Shown here in pieces: positions 1-8,691 of a stretch of 38,047 bases of DNA. A program made the translations under genes and the position numbers. The number at the start of each line of letters is the position of its first letter. The first letter of the stretch is position 1. Below the pieces are notes generated by a model. The model was given only the letters and a program-made list of their open reading frames with translations. It did no database searches and was not told the origin of the DNA. The DNA lies in NCBI RefSeq assembly GCF_004000825.1, contig NZ_BILZ01000056.1:1-38047 (forward strand), read 5' to 3'. The DNA comes from Paenibacillus kobensis NBRC 15729 (GTDB lineage Bacteria; Bacillota; Bacilli; Paenibacillales; Paenibacillaceae).

Positions 1-73
1 TGCGCACTCCCTTCTAGCCAATAGCGCAGATTCTTCTGCTCTATTCACCTGCTGCACACTCACACTCACTTCA

Positions 74-772
74 TTATTCCTGATGGAATGTTGGCAAATA
101 ACGCCTCAGTCGACGCGTGGTAGAACAATCGGCCGACCTCAGATATCCTTTCATACATATTTGTCTGAGTAAGCGACCTACGTATGCCTGATTCATTCCT
201 ACTTTGTCTGCAACTTCCCCCGGTGTCATTGGCGCGCCTGCAGCTATGATCGTATGTACGATTTGCGCCTCGCGGAGGCTCAGAAGTTCCTCTTTCTTCT
301 CCATGCCCCCGTACCACTTGCCCAATAGATGAAGAATCATCTGCTGGCATTTGCGCGTCTGCTGTTCGAGATCATCGACCGAGAAGCGGAAAACGCGCCA
401 GTCGTCCAGTACAAGTTGGTTTTGCCGCATCAGTCCGTCTGCGAACGAACGCCGGCTAGCCTGCTGTACATGCGGACCGTACCCGTCAATCTCAATACAT
501 ATCCGATACGGCGGACGGATATAAGCAAAATCTACAAACCGTGCTTTGTCCCGGTAATCGGTCAACGCATACTCCGGGTACAAATGCTTAAAATGTCCGA
601 CTGCCGGCAACCAGATCTGTGTCGCGAACAGCTTTTCCGCATACTGATGTCCTTCTTCCAACCTCCGCCGCTCTTCCCCTTTCCTGCTCTTTAAGTGCCC
701 CTCAATCCATGCCTTATACAAATCCCGCGATATATTAGTATCCGTTTTCTGCTGAGCGCCGACCGCTGCCAT
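74..772 (-). CDS. DUF559-like nuclease-fold protein with C-terminal winged helix
   Basis: I chose the ATG at 772 (232 aa) over the longer frame from 862 because an AGGAGGA ribosome binding site ends 8 nt before it; the longer frame also runs through a terminator-like hairpin. Residues about 78-150 resemble the very-short-patch-repair/DUF559 endonuclease fold: a conserved Asp (D81) in RFVDFAY, then EIDGYGPH (E94, D96, H101), then a strand ending WRVFRFS. Residues about 163-225 look like a winged helix-turn-helix (MTPGEVADKVGMNQAYVGRLLR). DNA binding is likely; nuclease activity is inferred from the Asp/Glu pattern only. The role is unknown. It lies downstream of the ABC exporter gene on the same strand, with about 240 nt and a hairpin between, so it is probably transcribed separately or by read-through. 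Confidence 0.7.
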   Translation of the reverse strand: MAAVGAQQKTDTNISRDLYKAWIEGHLKSRKGEERRRLEEGHQYAEKLFATQIWLPAVGHFKHLYPEYALTDYRDKARFVDFAYIRPPYRICIEIDGYGPHVQQASRRSFADGLMRQNQLVLDDWRVFRFSVDDLEQQTRKCQQMILHLLGKWYGGMEKKEELLSLREAQIVHTIIAAGAPMTPGEVADKVGMNQAYVGRLLRQICMKGYLRSADCSTTRRLRRYLPTFHQE

Positions 773-796
773 CCACCCATTCCTCCTCTTTGAACA

Positions 797-838
797 TAAA
801 AAGCCGCCTTCTCCGCACGAGTCGGAAAAGACGGCGTA
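797..838 (-). terminator. Rho-independent terminator or leader hairpin
   Basis: Read on the minus strand, a GCCG...CGGC stem of about 13 bp (one mismatch and some wobble pairs) is followed by TTTTT. It lies downstream of the ABC exporter and only about 25 nt upstream of the DUF559-like start. It could end exporter transcription or act as an attenuator in the leader of the downstream gene. Confidence 0.6.
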
Positions 839-1013
839 TGCTTTACGCTGCCAGTTGTACACGGTTATATGTCACTTGCACTTAATATTACCATACTGCT
901 GGCTGTAGATGCTACACACATCCACATGCTTCAATTCACAGCGCATCCGCAGAGAGTATCGTACCCGTCAGCTCAACCCTCTGATACAGGCTAACCATGT
1001 CACCAGCCTACAG

Positions 1014-2840
1014 CTACAGCTGCAACTGCTTCAAGTTGTAAAACTCGCCTTTCGCCGCCATCAGCTCGTCGAAGGAGCCGACTTCAACGATACGACCCTG
1101 CTTCATGACCGCGATGCGGTCGGCATCGCGGATTGTCGACAGCCGGTGAGCGACGATGAACGTCGTTCTCCCCTTGATCAGTTGCTGCATCGCCTTCTGC
1201 ACATGATGCTCCGACTGGTTGTCGAGCGCGGACGTCGCTTCATCAAGAATGATGACGCGCGGATCGCGGATGAGCGCGCGGGCGATAGCGATCCGCTGGC
1301 GCTGGCCGCCGGACAGCTTGCCGCCATGCTCGCCGACCATCGTATCAAGGCCTTGAGGCAGACGGTCGACCATCTCCGCCAGGTTCGCCATTTCGACGAC
1401 TCGGTTCACCTGTTCGTCGGTAATATTTTTGAGACCGTACGTAATGTTGTCCCGGATCGAACCCGAGAACAAAATCGTCGTCTGCGGCACAACCGACAAC
1501 CGCTTGCGGTACGTCGACAGGTTGATCGTCGCCAGATCGACGCCATCGACGAGCACCTGCCCCGAAGTCGGTGTCAGAAATCCTGTGACAAGGTTCAGCA
1601 CCGTCGACTTGCCCGCGCCGGATTCACCGACGAATGCGATGCACTCGCCCTCTTGCACATCCAGCGTCACGCCGTCGAGCACATGATGCTCATTCCCCGG
1701 ATACACGAGCTTCACGTCGCGGAAAGTGAAGGCGCCGCTAATTTCTCTTAGCTTCAGCTTGCCGGTATTGTCCTCGATCTCGGGCGAACGGAGAATTTCG
1801 CGGATCGAATGAATGGACTCGAACCCTTTGGCAATGCTCGGATAGACATTCAAGAGCGCCGTGATGGAGCCGAGAATCATGCCGAAGAAGCCCTGATACA
1901 TGACGACGTCGCCCACCGGTATTTCCCCTTTGTAAGCCAGATAAATCGTGAAGACGAGACAGCCGACCTGGAACAGCTGGAACAGCACCCAGTTCGACGA
2001 ACCGAAGAACGCTTCGACGATATCGAGCCGATACCCTTTGCCCTGCAGCGTGCGGAGCGTGGAGTCCATTTTGTCGATCTCAACCTTCTCTAGACCGTGT
2101 GCGCGCGTTACCGGAATCATCTCGACCATCTCGGATACACGGGATGACATCTGCTCGATCTCGCGGCGGAATTCTTTGTTCGTGCTGCGGATTTTACGGC
2201 GGAACAAGTAGATAACGAGCACCGAAGCCGGAATGGTCATGATGAAGAACATCGACACCGTCCAGCTGTTGCGCGCCGTCAGCACGAACGCGATGATAAT
2301 GTTAATGATCGACGGGAGGAACGAGGACATGAGCTGCTTCGATAGTCCCTCCACCGCCTCCGCGTCGCGGAGAACCTTCGATTGCAGCTTGCCCGCTTGC
2401 AGCTCGCGGTGATACGTGATCGACAATTGCTGAAGCTTGCGGACGAGCGCGCTCCGAAGTCCCGCTTCGACATGGCGGATCGCCCGGCTCATAAAGGATA
2501 TGTAATAGTGCGCTGTCGGAATGTTTTGTACGATGGACACGCCGAGCACGATGAAGTTGATCCACAGCTCCCGAGTCGAATGCGCCGACGGGTTCGTCGC
2601 GATGTTGATCAGGTTCGCGGTAACGATCGGAAGAATAAATACCGGCGAATGCTTGATCATAAAAAAGATAAGCGAAATGAGCAGGTTCGCTTTATTGCCT
2701 TGGTAAAGCGTCAACAAGAATCGGAGCGGACTTTGCGTCTGTTCCATCGCGGCGGCTTCGAATGTACGCTCGTAATCGACGACGGGTGACGGAGCTGCTG
2801 CTGCCGATGACGTCTGATTGGCCGCTGCTATTTTACTCAT
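1014..2840 (-). CDS. ABC transporter, fused permease/ATP-binding half-transporter (MsbA/MdlB type)
   Basis: A 608-aa half-size exporter: an N-terminal six-helix transmembrane domain (about residues 45-330) fused to a nucleotide-binding domain. The ATPase motifs are intact: Walker A GESGAGKST, a Q-loop, signature LSGGQRQR, Walker B VIILDEATSALD and the switch His in AHRLST. Such proteins work as dimers in the cytoplasmic membrane and export lipids, drugs or peptides; the substrate cannot be read from sequence. I prefer the ATG at 2840 (MSKIAAA), preceded by AGAAGGGAT, over an upstream in-frame start with no ribosome binding site. No partner half-transporter is adjacent, so a homodimer is likely. 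Confidence 0.9.
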   Translation of the reverse strand: MSKIAAANQTSSAAAAPSPVVDYERTFEAAAMEQTQSPLRFLLTLYQGNKANLLISLIFFMIKHSPVFILPIVTANLINIATNPSAHSTRELWINFIVLGVSIVQNIPTAHYYISFMSRAIRHVEAGLRSALVRKLQQLSITYHRELQAGKLQSKVLRDAEAVEGLSKQLMSSFLPSIINIIIAFVLTARNSWTVSMFFIMTIPASVLVIYLFRRKIRSTNKEFRREIEQMSSRVSEMVEMIPVTRAHGLEKVEIDKMDSTLRTLQGKGYRLDIVEAFFGSSNWVLFQLFQVGCLVFTIYLAYKGEIPVGDVVMYQGFFGMILGSITALLNVYPSIAKGFESIHSIREILRSPEIEDNTGKLKLREISGAFTFRDVKLVYPGNEHHVLDGVTLDVQEGECIAFVGESGAGKSTVLNLVTGFLTPTSGQVLVDGVDLATINLSTYRKRLSVVPQTTILFSGSIRDNITYGLKNITDEQVNRVVEMANLAEMVDRLPQGLDTMVGEHGGKLSGGQRQRIAIARALIRDPRVIILDEATSALDNQSEHHVQKAMQQLIKGRTTFIVAHRLSTIRDADRIAVMKQGRIVEVGSFDELMAAKGEFYNLKQLQL

Positions 2841-3026
2841 GATGCATCTATCCCTTCTACTGTACACGTTCGCGTTCCAATCGAGTGGAAACTGAACTAA
2901 TCGTATGGGAATCGATGGCGGCTGTAAATGGAGTCGAATCGGCGCGATTGCTCATATTTCGCCATATAGGAGGATCTGAACCTTCCTGCGGACGGCAGCG
3001 GTCTGTTTTTACGCGATTTCATCGTT

Positions 3027-3206
3027 ATGTGGCGGCTTTCGGGCAGTATCAAAAAAGTGAAGAGCCCGCTCGTACGGCCCGTCGGAGCCTCATTGTTCGT
3101 TGTGGCGATGTTCTTATGGTATTTGGTTCTGGCCCTCATTCGACATTTTGCTTGTTCTATTAATCGATATATTCTAATATTACGATATTACGATTTAAAG
3201 AGATGA
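3027..3206 (+). CDS. Possible small membrane protein or decayed ORF
   Basis: A 59-codon frame starts at the ATG at 3027. It encodes a basic N-terminus (MWRLSGSIKKVKSPLVRP), one hydrophobic stretch (ASLFVVAMFLWYLVLALI) and a basic tail, a composition typical of a one-helix membrane peptide. There is no good ribosome binding site before this ATG. The frame stays open back to a TAG at 2966 that overlaps an AGGAGG, so an alternative upstream start such as CTG is conceivable. The rest of the 2841-3281 gap shows no other convincing gene. It may be chance or the remnant of a larger gene; I recognise no family. Confidence 0.2.
   Translation: MWRLSGSIKKVKSPLVRPVGASLFVVAMFLWYLVLALIRHFACSINRYILILRYYDLKR
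3148..3175 (+). promoter_or_regulatory. Candidate sigma-A promoter of the arsR-family gene
   Basis: TTGCTT (3148-3153) and TATTCT (3170-3175) are separated by 16 bp in an AT-rich stretch about 105 bp upstream of the regulator start. Each box matches consensus at about four of six positions. Confidence 0.35.
3176..3189. promoter_or_regulatory. Candidate ArsR-family operator (AATAT-N4-ATATT dyad)
   Basis: The perfect dyad AATAT-TACG-ATATT abuts the putative -10 box. It overlaps a tandem TATTACGA duplication. ArsR-family proteins usually bind AT-rich dyads at their own promoter, so autoregulation is inferred from position. Confidence 0.35.
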
Positions 3207-3281
3207 ATATGAATATGTAGTCCGTTCGCCGCTATGTGCGAAGGAACCTATACGTTGAACCCAAGGCGGTGAATCGTTCGA

Positions 3282-3572
3282 ATGGAACCCAATATTCAAT
3301 CGTTTCACGAAGCGGCAGAGCTCCTTAAGGCGCTCGCGCATCCCGTGCGGTTGTGCATCGTGAGCGGGTTGTTGGATAAAGACAGCTGCAACGTGACCTA
3401 TATGCAGCAATGTTTGTCGCTGCCGCAGTCGACCGTCTCGCAGCATCTGGCAAAGCTTCGTGCTGCCGGCGTCATCGAGGCGGAACGAAGCGGATTAGAG
3501 GTGCGTTACCGTATACGCAACGAACGGGTGAAGCATTTAGTGCGGGCGCTCACGGCGTCAGATGAGCAGTAG
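3282..3572 (+). CDS. ArsR-family transcriptional regulator, possible persulfide or thiol sensor
   Basis: A 96-aa winged-helix repressor: helix-turn-helix QSTVSQHLAKLRAAGVI (about residues 49-65) and a wing VRYRIRNERV. It has three cysteines, C25, C36 and C44. The last two lie in CNVTYMQQC, just before the recognition helix, where thiol- or metal-sensing ArsR proteins often carry ligands. The metal-binding ELCVCDL box of classical ArsR is absent. The next gene is a multidomain persulfide/CoA-disulfide enzyme, so a reactive-sulfur-responsive repressor is a reasonable inference, not shown by sequence alone. The start is supported by AAGGCGGTG 8 nt upstream. Confidence 0.85.
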   Translation: MEPNIQSFHEAAELLKALAHPVRLCIVSGLLDKDSCNVTYMQQCLSLPQSTVSQHLAKLRAAGVIEAERSGLEVRYRIRNERVKHLVRALTASDEQ

Positions 3573-3630
3573 TCCGGATTGGCGGTGGGGTACACTACTC
3601 CCGCGCATTGCGGCAATTAAATTCAATGGC

Positions 3631-3830
3631 TGCATTTTATGCAGGCATTAGATGTCATAAGCACAATGCAAAGCGTAATGAATGTATTTGGTGCAGGCTT
3701 TTCGAGCCGATATGACATTCCAGCATCATAAGGCTACGAAATTCCTGCACTTTTTGCAGGTACCAAGGCCGTATGAGTGACGCAGCACAAAAAGGATGTA
3801 TTTGGTGCAGGCTTTGTTCGATCGTATGCT
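3631..3830. repeat. Imperfect tandem repeat of about 114 bp with TGCA-rich hairpin cores
   Basis: Four TGCAGG cores lie at 3640, 3692, 3755 and 3806, giving intervals of 52, 63 and 51 bp. The second and fourth share the 20-bp block ATGTATTTGGTGCAGGCTTT exactly 114 bp apart (3682 and 3796). The first and third form small hairpins (CTGCAT-TTT-ATGCAG and CCTGCA-CTTTT-TGCAGG). This is therefore about two copies of a two-core unit filling the gap between the regulator and the next gene. Its function is unknown. Confidence 0.7.
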
Positions 3831-3908
3831 TCCGATGCAGCCTCTTGCTGTATCTCCCCCGCTAACCGCGGGCTAATAAATTTCGCATTTAAGTTTTAGG
3901 AGGACACC

Positions 3909-6509
3909 ATGACCACACCAAACCATAAACCTAAAAGAGTCGTTATCGTCGGCGGCGTTGCAGGAGGCGCTTCGGCGGCTGCTCGGCTGCGCAGGCTGGA
4001 CGAGCAGGCCGAAATTATTTTGCTGGAGAAGGGCGAGCATATTTCGTTCGCGAACTGCGGTTTGCCCTATCATATCGGCGGTACTATCGCGAACCGCGAT
4101 AAGCTGCTTGTACAGACACCGGCAGCGATGAAGCAGCGGTTCGGCATCGACGTGCGGACCGAGAGCGAAGCGACGGCTATCCATACGGAGAGCAAATGCG
4201 TAACGGTTAAAAAAGAAGACGGCACCACCTACGAGCTGCCATATGATGCACTCGTGCTGTCGCCCGGCGCTAAGCCCCGCCGTCCAGCCATTGATGGACT
4301 GGACGCTTGCCGCAACGTTTACTCTCTGCGCAGCTTGCGGGATATGGACCGCATCATGTCTCATCTCGATGCGAATCCGTCCGAGCGCGCCGTCGTCATC
4401 GGCGGCGGCTTCATCGGCGTCGAAACGGCCGAGAATCTCCGTGAACGCGGAATCGACGTGACACTCGTGCAATCCGGTCCCCATATTCTTGCACCGTTCG
4501 ATTCCGAACTGGCGGTGCTGCTCGAGCAAGAGTTGGAGCGGCGCGGCGTTGCTCTCGTTCTTAATCAGTCCGTTTCGCGCATCCGCGAAGAAGGCGGCGA
4601 ATCCGTGCTGACGCTTGGCGACGGCTCCGAGCTGCGGGCAGGACTGATCTTGCTGGCTACCGGCGTTCAACCGGATTCCGGCTTCCTTGCCGGAAGCGGA
4701 ATTACGCTAGGCAGCGACGGCCACATCATCGTCAATGAACGGATGCAGACAAGCGCTCCTGACGTCTACGCCGTCGGCGACGCAGTTATGACGACGCATT
4801 ATATTACGGAGAAGCCAATCGCGATTCCGCTGGCTGGACCTGCGAATAAACAAGGACGCATCGTTGCGGATATTATCAGCGGTCTGCCGACGACTTATAA
4901 AGGCACGCAAGGCACCTCGATTGTCAAAGTGTTCGATCTGACTGGCGCATCGACCGGCTTAAATGCGCGCGAGCTGCGCAATTCCGGCATCCCGTTCGAG
5001 GCGGTTCATCTGCATCCGCAGCCGCACGCCTCCTATTATCCGGGCGGCTCGCCGATGTCGCTGAAGCTGCTCTTCGGCCAAGACGGCCGCGTTCTCGGCG
5101 CTCAAGCGGTCGGCTTCACCGGCGTCGACAAACGGATCGACGTCATCGCAACCGTCATCCGACTCGGCGGTACCGTCACCGATCTGACGGAGCTGGAGCT
5201 TGCCTATGCGCCTCCCTACTCATCCGCGAAAGATCCAGTCAATATGGCCGGCTACATGGCGGAAAATGTACTGAGCGGTTTGACCGACGTTTATCATACG
5301 GAGCATCTTGACGAGCGCGACCCGAATACGACGATGCTTATCGACGTACGTACGCCGATCGAATTCGGCAACGGATCCATCCCGGGAGCCGTCAATATTC
5401 CGGTCGACGAGCTGCGCGATCGACTCGGGGAGCTCGATTCGGAGCGGACGATCTGGGTGTTCTGCCAAGTCGGCCTTCGCGGCTATACCGCTTCGCGCAT
5501 TCTTGCACAGCACGGCTACCGTGTCCGCAATCTGTCCGGCGGTTACCGGACTTACAAGGCGTCGAAGTTCACCCCGCAAGGGCCAGGCGGCGGAAATGGC
5601 GGACCTACACGTCCAGCAGGCAGCGGTACAACAGGCGAATCGGCAAACTCCGCAGCAGCGGCAGCGAAAGGTACGGTAAACAGCATGAACAGCCCCTCTT
5701 TCATTAGCGTTACTCAGACAAGCGTGAATCATACTGGCGAGGCAACAACAGCATCTCCCGAGAAGCTTGACGCTTGCGGCTTATGCTGTCCAGGCCCGCT
5801 TATTCAAGTGAAGGATGCAATGGATCAGCTAGAGGACGGCAGCCTTCTCGAAGTAAAAGCAACCGATCCCGGCTTCTACGAGGACATTCGCGCTTGGGGC
5901 GAGATGACCCGCAATGAGGTTGTCGACATTGTCAAAGACGGTGGCGTCATTACAGCAACGCTTCGCAAAGGCGCCTCAAACAGCGGCCCAGCCCATGCCC
6001 ATTCCGCAACAGCTTTGACCGGAGCAGCTGCTCCGGCTAAGGACGGTGCGACGTTCATCGTCTTCGACGGCAGCTTGGACAAAGGAATCGCTTCGTTCAT
6101 TCTCGCCAATGGCGCAGCGGCAGCCGGCAAGAAGGTAACGATGTTCTTCACCTTCTGGGGACTCAATATGCTTCGTAAAGCATCGGCACCTCCGGTTCAG
6201 AAGACGATCGTCGAGAAAATGTTCGGCTGGATGATGCCGCAAGGCTCCAAGAAGCTGCCGTTATCCAACATGCAAATGTTCGGCATTGGACCGAAGATGA
6301 TCCGAGCCGTTATGAAAAGCAAAAATATAGCCTCGCTCGAAGAGCTGATGGATTCGGCCAAGCGCCAAGGCGTCGAAATCGTCGCCTGCCAGATGTCGAT
6401 GGACGTCATGGGTATCAAGCGCGAAGAACTGATCGACGGCATTACCGTTGGCGGCGTCGGCTACTATCTCGGGCAAGCGGATAAAGCCGGCACGAACTTA
6501 TTTATTTAA
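3909..6509 (+). CDS. Four-module persulfide/CoA-disulfide reductase: FAD-NAD(P) oxidoreductase, rhodanese, TusA, DsrE-like
   Basis: The protein is 866 aa with AGGAGG just before its ATG. Residues 10-450 form a CoA-disulfide-reductase-type flavoprotein with FAD site VVIVGGVAGGASAAARLRR, redox Cys C50 in FANCGLPYHIGG, NAD(P) site VVIGGGFIGVETAENL and second FAD motif DVYAVGDAV. Residues about 465-552 are a rhodanese domain with loop FCQVGLRGY (C519). A Gly/Ala/Ser-rich linker (about 556-615) leads to a TusA/SirA domain with CGLCCPGP (C627 in the CPxP motif). Residues about 712-866 are a DsrE/DsrF-like module with C827. Such enzymes reduce persulfides or polysulfides with NAD(P)H and relay sulfane sulfur between cysteines in the cytoplasm. 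All expected catalytic cysteines are present. The thiol-type ArsR gene upstream probably controls it. Confidence 0.93.
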   Translation: MTTPNHKPKRVVIVGGVAGGASAAARLRRLDEQAEIILLEKGEHISFANCGLPYHIGGTIANRDKLLVQTPAAMKQRFGIDVRTESEATAIHTESKCVTVKKEDGTTYELPYDALVLSPGAKPRRPAIDGLDACRNVYSLRSLRDMDRIMSHLDANPSERAVVIGGGFIGVETAENLRERGIDVTLVQSGPHILAPFDSELAVLLEQELERRGVALVLNQSVSRIREEGGESVLTLGDGSELRAGLILLATGVQPDSGFLAGSGITLGSDGHIIVNERMQTSAPDVYAVGDAVMTTHYITEKPIAIPLAGPANKQGRIVADIISGLPTTYKGTQGTSIVKVFDLTGASTGLNARELRNSGIPFEAVHLHPQPHASYYPGGSPMSLKLLFGQDGRVLGAQAVGFTGVDKRIDVIATVIRLGGTVTDLTELELAYAPPYSSAKDPVNMAGYMAENVLSGLTDVYHTEHLDERDPNTTMLIDVRTPIEFGNGSIPGAVNIPVDELRDRLGELDSERTIWVFCQVGLRGYTASRILAQHGYRVRNLSGGYRTYKASKFTPQGPGGGNGGPTRPAGSGTTGESANSAAAAAKGTVNSMNSPSFISVTQTSVNHTGEATTASPEKLDACGLCCPGPLIQVKDAMDQLEDGSLLEVKATDPGFYEDIRAWGEMTRNEVVDIVKDGGVITATLRKGASNSGPAHAHSATALTGAAAPAKDGATFIVFDGSLDKGIASFILANGAAAAGKKVTMFFTFWGLNMLRKASAPPVQKTIVEKMFGWMMPQGSKKLPLSNMQMFGIGPKMIRAVMKSKNIASLEELMDSAKRQGVEIVACQMSMDVMGIKREELIDGITVGGVGYYLGQADKAGTNLFI

Positions 6510-6519
6510 TAACAAGAGA

Positions 6520-6571
6520 AAGGCTCTCCCTGCTGTCATCTGCATCAACTGATGACAGCAGGGAGAGCCTT
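6520..6571. terminator. Strong bidirectional terminator between convergent genes
   Basis: A perfect 21-bp stem (AAGGCTCTCCC...GGGAGAGCCTT) with a 10-nt loop is followed by TTTTATTATTT on the plus strand and flanked by an A-rich stretch on the other side. It separates the persulfide enzyme from the convergent VOC gene. Confidence 0.9.
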
Positions 6572-6582
6572 TTATTATTTCA

Positions 6583-7032
<450 letters not shown>

Positions 7033-7119
7033 TCAAACCAGCTTATACAGCGTTACCTCGTAGTCGTCGAACAATATATCTAAATTCCATTATAAACCAA
7101 CCATCCAACTCCCTTGAAT

Positions 7120-7160
7120 AAAAAAAAAGTCCGCCACCGCCAACCAGGCCGTGTACGGAC
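7120..7160 (-). terminator. Rho-independent terminator of the MFS gene
   Basis: On the minus strand an interrupted hairpin (GTCCG / CGGAC at its base, then CAC/GTG and GCC/GGC pairs, 7129-7160) is followed by nine T residues (7120-7128), just after the MFS stop codon. Confidence 0.85.
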
Positions 7161-7175
7161 GTTTCGTTATTCAAC

Positions 7176-8408
7176 TTACGGCTTCTTCGCAGCTGCGCTG
7201 CGCTCGCGGGGCAGCAGGAATGCGAGCAAGCCGAGCAGCGGCAGGAAGCTTGCGATCAGCATCATATCGGCGCGGCCGAGCGTATCCGAGATCTTGCCGA
7301 GCACGACAGCGCCGACGGCACCCATGCCGAATGCGAGACCGGTAATAAGGCCAGACGCCATTCCGATACTGCCAGGCAGCAACTGCTGCGCATAGACGAC
7401 GCTGACGGAGAAGCCGGATTGCAGAATTAATCCGGTCATGAACATGACGGGATAGATCCAGAACTGCGAGACGTGCGGCAGCAGCAGTGCGAACGGCGCT
7501 GCGCCTGCAACGGAGAGCACGATCATTTTTTTCAATCCAATCTTATCGGCAAGAATCCCCCCGAAGAACGTACCGATAACGCCGGCCGCCATGTACAGGA
7601 ACACCGGCACCTGCGCCGCTTTCTTAGACAGACCGTACTGATCCTCAGCAAAAAATTGATAAAATGTCGAGATGCCCGCGAAGTACCACGACCGCGCGAA
7701 CACGATCAACACAAGCAGCAGCATCGCGTATCCAATGACCTTCCGGCTCATCGGCCTGAAGGAAGCTGCAGCGGAAGCCGCCCGCTTCTGCGGTTTACCC
7801 TGCTCTCGCAGCTGCGTCCGGTACCATGGAGCTACGCGGCTTAAGAGTACGATCGCGATTAAGGCGATAACAGTGCCCCAGATCGCTCCCCGCTGGCCGA
7901 GCGGCAAGAAAATAAAGATCGTCATGAGCGGCGCAAGCGCTTGACCGAAGTTGCCGCCCACCTGATAGATGGACTGGGCGAACCCTTTGCGGCCGCCTGC
8001 GGCGAAATGGACGACGCGCGAACCCTCCGGATGGAAGACGGCGGAACCAAGGCCGATCAGAATAACACCGCCGAGCAGTGTCCAGAAGCTTGGCGCGAAC
8101 GCCAAGATAACCATGCCGATGAGACTTAATCCCATGCCGATCGGCAGCATGAACGGCATTGGTCTTTTGTCCGAATACAACCCTACGACGGGCTGCATCA
8201 CGGAAGATGTCATATTGAGCGTAAATACGATCCAGCCCAACTGGATATCATTAAGAGTCAAAGAATCCTGAATGACGGGGAACAGTGCGGTGACGACGGA
8301 TTGCATCGCATCGTTGAGCAAATGCGAAGCGCTGATGGCGAACAGAATAGAGTAGACCGTTGCGGTTGTAACCGCTCGAAGCCGGCCTGTGTCAGCGACG
8401 CTGGACAT
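7176..8408 (-). CDS. MFS transporter, fosmidomycin-resistance (Fsr) type
   Basis: A 410-aa, 12-helix major facilitator. The N-terminal half closely follows the Fsr pattern: LLNDAMQSVVTALFPVI, then MQPVVGLYSDKRP at the loop 2-3 motif, GLGSAVFHPEGSRV and QSIYQVGGNFGQALAP. Fsr-family proteins are proton-driven exporters of small molecules in the cytoplasmic membrane; the E. coli member gives fosmidomycin resistance. The actual substrate here is unknown. The ATG at 8408 has AGGAG upstream. It is divergent from the NamA-type gene with about 280 bp between, and ends at its own terminator. Confidence 0.85.
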   Translation of the reverse strand: MSSVADTGRLRAVTTATVYSILFAISASHLLNDAMQSVVTALFPVIQDSLTLNDIQLGWIVFTLNMTSSVMQPVVGLYSDKRPMPFMLPIGMGLSLIGMVILAFAPSFWTLLGGVILIGLGSAVFHPEGSRVVHFAAGGRKGFAQSIYQVGGNFGQALAPLMTIFIFLPLGQRGAIWGTVIALIAIVLLSRVAPWYRTQLREQGKPQKRAASAAASFRPMSRKVIGYAMLLLVLIVFARSWYFAGISTFYQFFAEDQYGLSKKAAQVPVFLYMAAGVIGTFFGGILADKIGLKKMIVLSVAGAAPFALLLPHVSQFWIYPVMFMTGLILQSGFSVSVVYAQQLLPGSIGMASGLITGLAFGMGAVGAVVLGKISDTLGRADMMLIASFLPLLGLLAFLLPRERSAAAKKP

Positions 8409-8535
8409 AACTTTTCAACTCCTATGTATGGACTTCACAGCTTCAACCTGATGCTAAGGAAGATACCACACCTTACGTGCGCGTGACAATCCTTTTACCC
8501 GAATAAAGACGTATACACCGATCAACTTTTAGGAC

Positions 8536-8541
8536 TATAAT
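8536..8541 (+). promoter_or_regulatory. Candidate -10 box upstream of the NamA-type gene
   Basis: A perfect TATAAT lies 150 bp upstream of the start codon in the divergent MFS-namA gap (8409-8691). No good -35 box sits 17 bp upstream (only ATACAC), so this is weak. Nothing else was recognised in this gap. Confidence 0.25.
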
Positions 8542-8691
8542 GGGAATTGAGATCGCCTTTATTGAGGAACTACACCACATGAACGACCCTGTATCGAGAA
8601 TAGTTTCACCTTCAACGGCTATTTTGTACTTACAAGCTTATTTAAAAGCTACAGATTCTGATGGGGGAAAAAATATCGGAGGTACGCAGAC

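Noticed and set aside
909-1751. 280-codon plus-strand open frame opposite the ABC exporter ATPase domain
   Set aside because: Antisense shadow of intact Walker motifs; no start signal.
2897-3139. 80-codon minus-strand open frame upstream of the exporter
   Set aside because: No start signal and a very basic composition; the opposite-strand hydrophobic frame at 3027-3206 is the better, still weak, candidate.
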